Source: an uncultured Bacteroidota bacterium (GTDB taxonomy: Bacteria > Bacteroidota > Bacteroidia > Bacteroidales > P3). Taken from it: 5,828 bases of DNA. Below the pieces are notes generated by a model that made no database searches, had not been told where the DNA came from, and was given only the letters and a program-made list of their open reading frames with translations. Both the position numbers and the translations under genes were made by a program. The stretch spans positions 1 through 5,828 of the forward strand of contig CACXCY010000171.1 in assembly GCA_902766265.1 (NCBI GenBank), read 5' to 3'. Positions 1 through 5,631 of this stretch are shown here, in pieces (positions within the stretch are counted from its first letter, which is position 1; each line of letters starts with the position of its first letter).

Positions 1-99
1 AAAAAAAGTAGTCCTTTCCGACCAAATGAGCAAGTGAATAATGCAACAGCGGACCTCTCGTCAAAGGATATGCTGCATCTATACAACAACTTTCTATAG
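1..99 (+). CDS. 3' end of an unidentified open frame (partial, possibly a remnant)
   Basis: Frame 1 is open from the window edge to a TAG at 97-99, giving 32 residues that end in KDMLHLYNNFL. I do not recognise a family. Bases 53-88 closely match the 3' end of the cupin gene at 2905-2941, in the same frame over Lys-Asp-Met and then shifted by a one-base gap. The frame may therefore be a genuine gene that acquired this tail, or a decayed fragment. With only 33 codons visible, openness alone is weak evidence. The next gene starts 116 bases downstream, behind its own promoter. Confidence 0.3.
   Translation, partial: KKSSPFRPNEQVNNATADLSSKDMLHLYNNFL
53..88 (+). repeat. Imperfect direct repeat, copy 1 (matches 3' end of cupin gene)
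   Basis: Aligning 53-88 with 2905-2941 by eye gives about 32 identities over 37 columns with one gap. Shared blocks are ACCTCTCG, AAGGATATGC and ATCTATACAACA. Sequence on either side does not obviously align. The two copies bracket the AbiE-like pair, the phosphoesterase and most of the cupin gene. Confidence 0.6.
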
Positions 100-130
100 C
101 AAGAAAAGAATTAAAAAAAACTTTGCTATA
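95..130. repeat. Inverted repeat TATAGCAA / TTGCTATA around the -33 region
   Basis: TATAGCAA (95-102) is perfectly inverted as TTGCTATA (123-130), with a 20-base A-rich spacer. The right arm covers the proposed -33 TTTG. It could be an additional repressor site, or a weak hairpin behind the frame that stops at 99. No T-tract follows it, so a terminator role is not well supported. Confidence 0.35.
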
Positions 131-152
131 TTAAAGAAAATGTGTATCTTTG
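122..152 (+). promoter_or_regulatory. Bacteroidetes-type promoter of the AbiE-like operon
   Basis: A -33-type TTTG (122-125) is followed after 19 bases by TATCTTTG (145-152), an exact match to the Bacteroidetes -7 consensus TAnnTTTG. Spacing and both boxes fit the primary sigma factor (SigABfr-type) consensus. Transcription should begin a few bases downstream of 152, just before the repeat cluster at 161-197, leaving a leader of roughly 55-60 bases before the antitoxin start at 216. Confidence 0.7.
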
Positions 153-160
153 TATTTACA

Positions 161-197
161 TTGTTCAATTATTACAGTTGTTCAATTATTTTGAACA
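161..197. promoter_or_regulatory. Putative autoregulatory operator: tandem TTGTTCAATTATT plus palindrome
   Basis: TTGTTCAATTATT occurs exactly twice (161-173 and 178-190), 17 bases apart. The second copy is half of a perfect inverted repeat, TGTTCAA (179-185), five-base spacer, TTGAACA (191-197). There are thus three TGTTCAA half-sites next to the predicted transcription start. AbiEi proteins of type IV systems are known to bind inverted repeats at their own promoter and repress it. That the winged-helix protein encoded at 216 binds here is an inference. Confidence 0.6.
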
Positions 198-215
198 CAG
201 AAAGATAAATGAACG

Positions 216-812
216 ATGGAAATAAAAATTGATATGCAAAAGGCGGAATTTCAGATTATTTTCAAGTTGCTACAGGATAAGGAGAATGTCAATCGGAACT
301 ACCGACAGCTGGCAACGGAGACAGGCACCTCGATAGGGTCGGTACACAACACGATGCAAGGCCTGATGGAGAAGGGCTACATCGTGGAGGACGGCAACAA
401 ACGTCTGCTACGGAAACGGGCGTCGCTACTCAACTGTTGGGTGCGTGCCTATGCCGACGGGCTCAAGGAGCGCTATCTCATCGCCCGATTCACATTTCTC
501 ACGCCACAGGTGAAGGAACGCTGGAAGGATATCCGAATGCCCGAGGATGCCAGTTGGGGAGGAGAACCCGCAGCGGCACTATTGGACGACTATCTGAATC
601 CTGAACGATGGGATGTCTATACGGTCGACAACGCCAATGCGCTGATAGCCACAGGGCGGATGATTCCGAAGGTAGATGGAGAGATATACGTGTACCGCAA
701 GTTCTGGGGCGAGAAGGACACTCCTCTTATGATGGTGTATGCCGACCTATTGGCAACCGACGACGACCGTTGCTGTGAGGCGGCGGAAAGAATTGTAAAG
801 CTTATTGGCTAG
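216..812 (+). CDS. Type IV toxin-antitoxin AbiEi-like antitoxin / transcriptional repressor
   Basis: This 198-residue protein resembles the AbiEi_2 group of type IV antitoxins. An N-terminal winged helix-turn-helix (about residues 10-65; the LATETGTSIGSVHNTMQGL segment reads as helix-turn-recognition helix) precedes a C-terminal domain. That domain has the family-like block WGGEPAA (114-120), the YLNPERWDVYT stretch and a closing LMMVYADLL...DDR..EAAERI helix. In characterised AbiE systems the antitoxin neutralises its toxin without a stable complex and represses the operon; both roles are inferred here. The start at 216 keeps the full N-terminus; Met7 (234) is a possible alternative. It is first in the operon, five bases before the toxin gene, with operator-like repeats just upstream. 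Confidence 0.8.
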   Translation: MEIKIDMQKAEFQIIFKLLQDKENVNRNYRQLATETGTSIGSVHNTMQGLMEKGYIVEDGNKRLLRKRASLLNCWVRAYADGLKERYLIARFTFLTPQVKERWKDIRMPEDASWGGEPAAALLDDYLNPERWDVYTVDNANALIATGRMIPKVDGEIYVYRKFWGEKDTPLMMVYADLLATDDDRCCEAAERIVKLIG

Positions 813-817
813 CGATA

Positions 818-1669
818 ATGGATTACACGATAGGGAAAAATGAATTGCAGAACGACCTGCTGGCAGAGACGTTGCAGGATTTGGCCAACTGTTATGCAAA
901 GATTGGGTCGGAGGTGTATGTGGTGGGGGCTGCTGCCCGCGATATCGCCCTGCGGCTGCTAAACGTAAGCGACACACCTCGACGTACACTCGTTCTCGAT
1001 GTGGCGGTGGCGCTGAGCGACTGGCTCCAGTATGAGCAACTCACTCAATTGATGCTACAGAGCCATTTCGTCAAAGCCCAGGAACGTCAACGGTTCTACT
1101 ACTTGGGTCCACATGAGAGAAACCATTATGAAGTGGACATCGTGCCATTTGGTAAGGTAGAACATGATGGGTTGGTTGCCTGGCCGCCAGCAGGGTCGCC
1201 TGTGATGTCGGTGCGTTGCTTTACGGAGGTGATGAATTGTGCCGACAGGGTGACGGTGGAGGATAGTTTCTCGTTCCGGCTGGCATCGCTCAGCGGTCAG
1301 TTTCTGATGAAGCTTGACACCTGGAGCGATCGCCATCTCGACACCAGAAAGGACGCTTTCGACATGGTTTATATTCTGCAGAATGTATATGTGGCTTATG
1401 CTCTCATGCATAACGGGTTGCCCCCTGAAGTCGATGTGGAGGCGACAACATTCGACATCACCGTGGCAGGTGCCGAATGGGTGGCATCTGACTTGCGGAC
1501 GATCCTTTCTCCTCACAACCGCCAATACTATGCCAAGATGCTGCAAAAGGAGGTGGACAAGGAAGACGAGAGTCCTTTGTTGAACGACCTGCTTGATGTT
1601 TCGGACAGCCGGAATTATGCGCTCTTCCGGCGAGCATTAGCCCGTATGTCACAAATACTTATGTTATGA
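818..1669 (+). CDS. AbiEii-like nucleotidyltransferase toxin with an altered D-x-D motif
   Basis: This 283-residue protein matches the nucleotidyltransferase fold of AbiEii/MenT-type toxins. VVGAAARD (35-42) corresponds to the glycine-rich nucleotide-binding turn. RRTLVLD (55-61) lies where R-x-T-x-D-I-D is normal. VDIVPFG (106-112) supplies the third acidic residue, and KLDTWSDR (165-172) with KDAFD (178-182) matches the conserved KL..W..R...KD..D helix pair. Characterised relatives transfer nucleotides, for example to tRNA 3' ends, and arrest growth during phage infection. Val59 stands where the first metal-binding Asp is expected and only Asp61 remains, so activity may be lost or changed. 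The gene begins 5 bases after the antitoxin gene and overlaps the next by 4 bases, so all three are probably translationally coupled. The exact substrate cannot be read from the sequence. Confidence 0.75.
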   Translation: MDYTIGKNELQNDLLAETLQDLANCYAKIGSEVYVVGAAARDIALRLLNVSDTPRRTLVLDVAVALSDWLQYEQLTQLMLQSHFVKAQERQRFYYLGPHERNHYEVDIVPFGKVEHDGLVAWPPAGSPVMSVRCFTEVMNCADRVTVEDSFSFRLASLSGQFLMKLDTWSDRHLDTRKDAFDMVYILQNVYVAYALMHNGLPPEVDVEATTFDITVAGAEWVASDLRTILSPHNRQYYAKMLQKEVDKEDESPLLNDLLDVSDSRNYALFRRALARMSQILML

Positions 1670-2448
1670 AGATTCAGTTTGTCAGCGACCTGCATCTTGA
1701 GTTCAACGAGAATCGGCTCTATCTGGCGCAACATCCGCTACCGGTGGTTGGCGATGTGCTACTCATTGCGGGCGACACCGCTTATCTCAACAAGCCAGAT
1801 TCGGGAGAGAATACCTATTGTCAATACGGATTCTGGGATTGGGCATCGGACAACTATGAGCAGGTGATTGTCTGCTTCGGTAACCATGATTTCTACGGCA
1901 ATTACGACCTCGCCACAATGCCGGAAGGATACCGTCTGAGTATCCGACACAACATCGCCGCCTGCTACAATGATGTGGTACATCTGACTGGGGTGGACGT
2001 TATTGTATCTACCCTATGGGCGCATATCGAACCTTACGATGCTTACCTGACGGAACATGGAGTAAGCGACTTCTACAGGATAATGTACTGTGGCCACAGG
2101 CTTACTGCCGACGATTTCAACGCGGAACATGAGCGTTGCCTAAAGTTTGTAAAACGGTCGGTTGCGGAGAGCGTGGCAGAAAAGAAGATTGTACTCACAC
2201 ATCATGTGCCAACGCAACTCTGCACGGCTGCGGAATTCAGCGGAAGCCATATCAATGGAGCATTCACCGTTGAATTGGGCAACTACATTGCCGATTCGGG
2301 CATCGACTACTGGATATATGGGCACTCGCACCGCAACATCAAAGCACAGATAGGCGATACTCTCATACTATCCAACCAATTGGGATACATCTCCCACGGC
2401 GAGCATCTGCGCAACGGTTTTGTCCCAGGGAAATACATAGATTTATGA
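1666..2448 (+). CDS. Calcineurin-like metallophosphoesterase, third gene of the AbiE-like operon
   Basis: This 260-residue protein carries every standard metal-binding motif of the calcineurin-like phosphoesterase family: D-L-H at 8-10, GD at 36-37, GNHD at 72-75, THH at 178-180 and GHSH at 219-222. It therefore looks like an intact two-metal hydrolase of phosphomono- or diesters. There is no signal peptide or membrane segment, so it should act in the cytoplasm. The ATG shares ATGA with the toxin stop codon, a sign of translational coupling. That placement suggests a job linked to the nucleotidyltransferase, such as removing its modification or cleaving a nucleotide product, but this is inference. 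A general phosphodiesterase that happens to share the operon is the alternative. The family is certain; the substrate is unknown. Confidence 0.85.
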   Translation: MKIQFVSDLHLEFNENRLYLAQHPLPVVGDVLLIAGDTAYLNKPDSGENTYCQYGFWDWASDNYEQVIVCFGNHDFYGNYDLATMPEGYRLSIRHNIAACYNDVVHLTGVDVIVSTLWAHIEPYDAYLTEHGVSDFYRIMYCGHRLTADDFNAEHERCLKFVKRSVAESVAEKKIVLTHHVPTQLCTAAEFSGSHINGAFTVELGNYIADSGIDYWIYGHSHRNIKAQIGDTLILSNQLGYISHGEHLRNGFVPGKYIDL

Positions 2449-2481
2449 GACTATTTACGTTATGAAAAACATAGGGGAATA

Positions 2482-2541
2482 GAAACCCATGGCAAGATTA
2501 AAGTATACTATTTCAGTCATACGGGCGAGACGTTGCAGGTG
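2482..2541 (+). pseudogene. Remnant of a flavodoxin N-terminus
   Basis: Between the phosphoesterase and cupin genes, the frame running through 2494-2541 encodes KIKVYYFSHTGETLQV, followed by Ala. This matches the first beta strand and FMN-phosphate loop (S/T-x-T-G-x-T) at the start of flavodoxins. Downstream the frame loses any flavodoxin likeness (HLRRPETIG...), and it runs into the cupin coding region out of frame before stopping. No proper start codon precedes it in frame after the phosphoesterase stop at 2446-2448. I read it as the leftover of a deleted flavodoxin gene; chance resemblance remains possible because only about 16 residues are involved. Confidence 0.4.
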
Positions 2542-2594
2542 GCGCACCTTCGCCGACCCGAAACAATCGGAATTCTACATATAACAAACACGAT

Positions 2595-2957
2595 ATGGAA
2601 CAAGTAGAAACCATAGAACTTATCCGTACCTCGCAGAGCTGGGATGGGGTGGAGCTGCCGGATTACCCCAAGGGGAAGCCCGAACTGGTGGCGATGAAGT
2701 ATGTATTCCCGGCAGGGAAACGGCTTGGATGGCATCACCACGATGTGATGAACTACGGGGTGCTGGTGCAAGGCGAGTTGACTATCGTCTGTCAGGATGG
2801 CACCGAGAAAACCGTCCATGTAGGCGAGGCCATTGTGGAGATGGTTGGCACCATCCATCATGGTGAGAATCGTGGCACTGAACCGGCCATTCTCTATATG
2901 TTCTACCTCTCGCAGAAGGATATGCCGCTATCTATACAACATCCAGAGATTAATTGA
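2595..2957 (+). CDS. Small single-domain cupin protein
   Basis: This 120-residue protein is a complete cupin beta-barrel. The first metal-binding motif is GWHHHDVMNYGVLVQGELTI (45-64), with histidines 47-49 as ligands and Asn53 where many cupins have Glu. The second motif contains H88/H89 in GTIHHGENRG. Linking strands (DGTEKTVHVGEAIVEM) match small quercetinase/pirin-like cupins. It is cytoplasmic and probably binds one metal ion; no substrate can be assigned. No promoter is evident in the 146 bases upstream, so it may be read through from the phosphoesterase gene, or its original upstream gene (the flavodoxin remnant) has been lost. Its 3' end is the second copy of the direct repeat also found at 53-88. 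Confidence 0.8.
   Translation: MEQVETIELIRTSQSWDGVELPDYPKGKPELVAMKYVFPAGKRLGWHHHDVMNYGVLVQGELTIVCQDGTEKTVHVGEAIVEMVGTIHHGENRGTEPAILYMFYLSQKDMPLSIQHPEIN
2905..2941 (+). repeat. Imperfect direct repeat, copy 2 (inside 3' end of cupin gene)
   Basis: This copy encodes the natural C-terminal part of the cupin (LSQKDMPLSIQ), so it is probably the ancestral version and 53-88 the derived one. The two copies lie about 2.85 kb apart in the same orientation. Confidence 0.6.
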
Positions 2958-2963
2958 TGACCC

Positions 2964-3209
2964 ATGATAAATATTGATACGACAAATATGTGTTCCCACC
3001 TGCGTCGGAAGCTTTTTGACGAGGACGGCGAATATCACCGCCTCTGGTTGGCGATGCAGGACGACCCGGGGTTGACCTCCGTGGTACGTTCCCGACAGCT
3101 CCATATCTATCGCAATGGGAAGAAAGTGTTGGTGCTGGCTGGCAGGGCTGCACCTAAGATACTCAGGTCTGACCGTATTTCTGAGATGTTAAGCTCTTCC
3201 ACCCACTAA
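2964..3209 (+). CDS. Hypothetical 81-residue protein, possibly truncated
   Basis: I do not recognise this protein with certainty. The ATG lies 6 bases after the cupin stop, so it probably shares that transcript. Met9 (2988) is an alternative start. The sequence looks like a well-folded small domain: a charged helix (HLRRKLFDEDGEYHRLWLAMQ), then a likely beta hairpin (SRQLHIYRNGKKVLVLAG), then a basic turn (APKILRSDRI). It has no signal peptide, cysteine cluster or obvious catalytic motif. The abrupt low-complexity end (LSSSTH) before a non-coding stretch would fit loss of a longer C-terminal part, but a natural short protein is equally compatible. Confidence 0.5.
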   Translation: MINIDTTNMCSHLRRKLFDEDGEYHRLWLAMQDDPGLTSVVRSRQLHIYRNGKKVLVLAGRAAPKILRSDRISEMLSSSTH

Positions 3210-3326
3210 TTAGTAGGCGTGTGCCGACGATTGCAAAGAGAGCTCTGAGTAGTCGGGGTGTGTCTCGCTTCGGGCAATGGGGCTTGATGGTGGACGAAAA
3301 TATGGGCATAGCTCTAAATTTTTTCG

Positions 3327-3334
3327 TATCTTTG
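3327..3334 (+). promoter_or_regulatory. Promoter -7 element of the S46 peptidase gene
   Basis: TATCTTTG is identical to the -7 box of the AbiE-like operon and matches TAnnTTTG. No good TTTG is seen about 19 bases upstream (the region reads TATGGGCATA), so the -33 box is weak. It lies 68 bases before the ATG at 3403, leaving a leader of about 60 bases, AT-rich in its second half. The rest of the intergenic stretch from 3210 shows no gene; ACTAATTAGT (3205-3214) is a short perfect palindrome at the end of the preceding gene. Confidence 0.6.
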
Positions 3335-3402
3335 TACCTCGGTAGGTGCGTGTCTATCGAATTTAATTATTTGAATACAATAATATTAATAATACTATAA
3401 CT

Positions 3403-5571
3403 ATGAAAAAGAATTTCTTTATTGTCGTCCTCGGTCTGCTGATGGCTATGCCTGTGGTGGGTCGTGCTGACGAGGGCATGTGGCTGTTGAACATGATTGG
3501 CAAAAATTACAGTGACATGCAGAAGGCCGGTTTCAAGCTGACTCCGGCAGACATTTACAGCATCAATCAGAGCTGCATCAAAGACGCTATTGTGGGTCTG
3601 GGTAACGGTCGTGCTTTCTGGCATTTCTGCACTGGCGAGATTATTAGCGACCAGGGCTTGATGACCACCAACCATCACTGCGGCTACGGCTACCTGCAGG
3701 AGCATTCCACTGTGGTACATGACTATTTGCGCGACGGTTTCTGGGCTTACAGCAAGGACCAGGAGTTGCCTAACCCGGGGCTAACGGCTTCCATTCTGGT
3801 ACGTGTGGAGGATGTGACCGCTGCTGTCAAGGAGGTGTTGAGTGACAATATGACCGAGCAGGAGCGTCAGAAGGCCATCAAAGAGAAAAGCGACGAATTG
3901 TGCAAGAAAGCAGTGGAGGGTACACAGTACAACGCTGCTGTGAAGCCCATGTTCGATGGCAACCAGTTCTTCCTCTTTGTGCATATCATCTACAAGGATG
4001 TACGTCTCGTGGGAGCTCCTCCTTCAAGCATGGGCAAGTTCGGTGGCGATACCGACAACTGGAGCTGGCCCCGTCATACCTGCGACTTCTCGATGTTCCG
4101 CATCTACACTGCCCCTGATGGCAGCCCTGCCGAATATAGCAAGGACAACGTGCCCCTGAAGCCCAAACATCACTTGCCTGTCAGCATCAAAGAGCTGAAC
4201 GATGGTGATTTCGCCATGGTACTGGGATTCCCTGGGACTACCAACCATTTCCTTACCTCCTATGGTCTTGAGGAGACGATGAACATCACCAACAAACTGC
4301 GCTACGAAATCCGTACGGTGAAAATCAACATCCTTCGTGAGGAGATGGCATCGAGCCAGGAGACACGAATCAAATACGCATCGAAGTATGCCAGCTGCTC
4401 CAACTACTGGAAATACAGCAACGAACAGAACAAGGCACTGACCAATCTGAACACTATGCAGGTGAAAAAGGACGTCGAGAGCGCATATCTGGATTGGGCC
4501 AAGAACAAGGATCCGAAATATGTCCGTGCACTCGACCAGATACGCGACGGCTATGCGGCTCGTGCTCCCTATCAAACGGCATTGACCTACCTGCTCGAAG
4601 GTATGCTTACGGGGCCCGAACTGCCATGGCAGGCCTTCCAGATAGGCATGGGGCTCACGAGTGGGTTGAACGAGAAGGATGCTGAAAAACGCGAGAACAC
4701 TATAAATGCAATGAAGAGCAGCATGGCTGCCTTCTACAAAGACTATAACGAGAACACTGAGAGACGTTTGATTGCTTCCATGTTCGACTATGTGCTGAAG
4801 CATATCGACATGGAATACTGTCCTGAATTCCTCACCGCTGCCTCCAAGAAATACAAAGGTGACTTTGACAAGTATGCCGAGGAGCTGATGAAGAAGTCCG
4901 TGTTTGCCAACAAGGAGACCTTCGACCAATTCATGAAGAAACCCAATGCCAAGACTATTGAAAAAGACCCCGTCTTTTTGGCTGGCCAGGAGATTTATAT
5001 GGCATATCGCAATGCTTACAGCAAGATTCCGAAGGAATCGGCTGACAACTTGCAGTGTGGTATCCGCAACTTTGTGGATGGTGTGCTGCAGATGAACGAA
5101 GGCAAGAAACTGATGAGTCCTGACGCTAATAGCACTATCCGTCTCACTTATGGTAACGTGAAGGCCTACGACCCACGTGATGGTGTGTTCTACAAGCATT
5201 ACACCACTCTCAAGGGTGTTATCGAGAAGGAAGACCCCACCAGCAGTGAGTTTGCTGTCCCAGCACGTCTCAAGGAACTCTACTATGCCAAGAACTTTGG
5301 TCCCTATACCAACAAGAAAGGTGAGCTGCCCACCTGTTTCATCACCAACAACGATATCACAGGCGGTAACTCGGGAAGTCCTGTGATTGATGCCAACGGC
5401 AATCTCATTGGGTTGGCTTTCGACGGTAACGGCGAGGCCATGAGCGGTGACATCGATTTCGAGGAGAACCTGCAACGCTGCATCTGCCTTGATAGTCGTT
5501 ACATGCTTTGGGTGATTGACAAATATGCCGGAGCACACAACCTCATTGAGGAGATGACCATTGTGAGATAA
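3403..5571 (+). CDS. S46-family serine dipeptidyl-peptidase, DPP7 type, exported
   Basis: This 722-residue enzyme has the usual length for S46 exopeptidases, which remove dipeptides from the N-terminus of oligopeptides in the periplasm of asaccharolytic or proteolytic Bacteroidetes. A signal peptide (Lys2-Lys3, hydrophobic 5-18, likely cut after Ala22 in GRA-DEG) leads into the mature enzyme. The chymotrypsin-like triad is visible: His92 in TTNHHCGYG, Asp228 in WPRHTCDFSMF and Ser657 in GGNSGSPV. The helical cap lies between the two halves. Near the specificity position the sequence is FDGN (673-676); a glycine there is typical of DPP7 (hydrophobic/broad P1), whereas DPP11 has arginine for Asp/Glu. 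Gly677 follows where relatives usually have Trp (FDGNWEAM). The gene has its own promoter and terminator, so it is probably monocistronic. Confidence 0.92.
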   Translation: MKKNFFIVVLGLLMAMPVVGRADEGMWLLNMIGKNYSDMQKAGFKLTPADIYSINQSCIKDAIVGLGNGRAFWHFCTGEIISDQGLMTTNHHCGYGYLQEHSTVVHDYLRDGFWAYSKDQELPNPGLTASILVRVEDVTAAVKEVLSDNMTEQERQKAIKEKSDELCKKAVEGTQYNAAVKPMFDGNQFFLFVHIIYKDVRLVGAPPSSMGKFGGDTDNWSWPRHTCDFSMFRIYTAPDGSPAEYSKDNVPLKPKHHLPVSIKELNDGDFAMVLGFPGTTNHFLTSYGLEETMNITNKLRYEIRTVKINILREEMASSQETRIKYASKYASCSNYWKYSNEQNKALTNLNTMQVKKDVESAYLDWAKNKDPKYVRALDQIRDGYAARAPYQTALTYLLEGMLTGPELPWQAFQIGMGLTSGLNEKDAEKRENTINAMKSSMAAFYKDYNENTERRLIASMFDYVLKHIDMEYCPEFLTAASKKYKGDFDKYAEELMKKSVFANKETFDQFMKKPNAKTIEKDPVFLAGQEIYMAYRNAYSKIPKESADNLQCGIRNFVDGVLQMNEGKKLMSPDANSTIRLTYGNVKAYDPRDGVFYKHYTTLKGVIEKEDPTSSEFAVPARLKELYYAKNFGPYTNKKGELPTCFITNNDITGGNSGSPVIDANGNLIGLAFDGNGEAMSGDIDFEENLQRCICLDSRYMLWVIDKYAGAHNLIEEMTIVR

Positions 5572-5577
5572 AACAAA

Positions 5578-5617
5578 CAAGGTGGAGGTGCGGATGACGC
5601 ACCTCCACCTTGCTTTT
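5578..5617 (+). terminator. Intrinsic terminator after the S46 peptidase gene
   Basis: A perfect 15-bp stem (CAAGGTGGAGGTGCG at 5578-5592, its complement at 5598-5612) encloses the loop GATGA and is followed by CTTTT. It begins 6 bases after the peptidase stop codon. An A-rich AAAACAAA flank on the left would give U-rich RNA on the minus strand, so it could work in both directions. Confidence 0.85.
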
Positions 5618-5631
5618 ACCATACCTTCGGC

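Noticed and set aside
209..232. A 7-codon ORF (ATG at 209, TGA at 230-232) overlapping the antitoxin start, as a possible leader peptide.
   Set aside because: It is too short, with no attenuator-like structure or codon run, and its start is not better placed than 216.
2489..2584. ATG-started 31-codon ORF (MARLKYTISV...) between the phosphoesterase and cupin genes.
   Set aside because: It is out of frame with the flavodoxin-like translation, rich in Arg, and resembles a shifted reading of the decayed gene.
3190..3300. Possible terminator after the 81-residue gene (AGCTCT/AGAGCT and CCGAC/GTCGG pairings).
   Set aside because: Stems are only 5-6 bp with long loops and no T-tract follows; they could occur by chance.
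3279..3350. Short frame MGLDGGRKYGHSSKFFRIFVPR* before the peptidase gene.
   Set aside because: It runs straight through the -7 promoter box, a common artefact in Bacteroidetes intergenic regions, and has no coding character.
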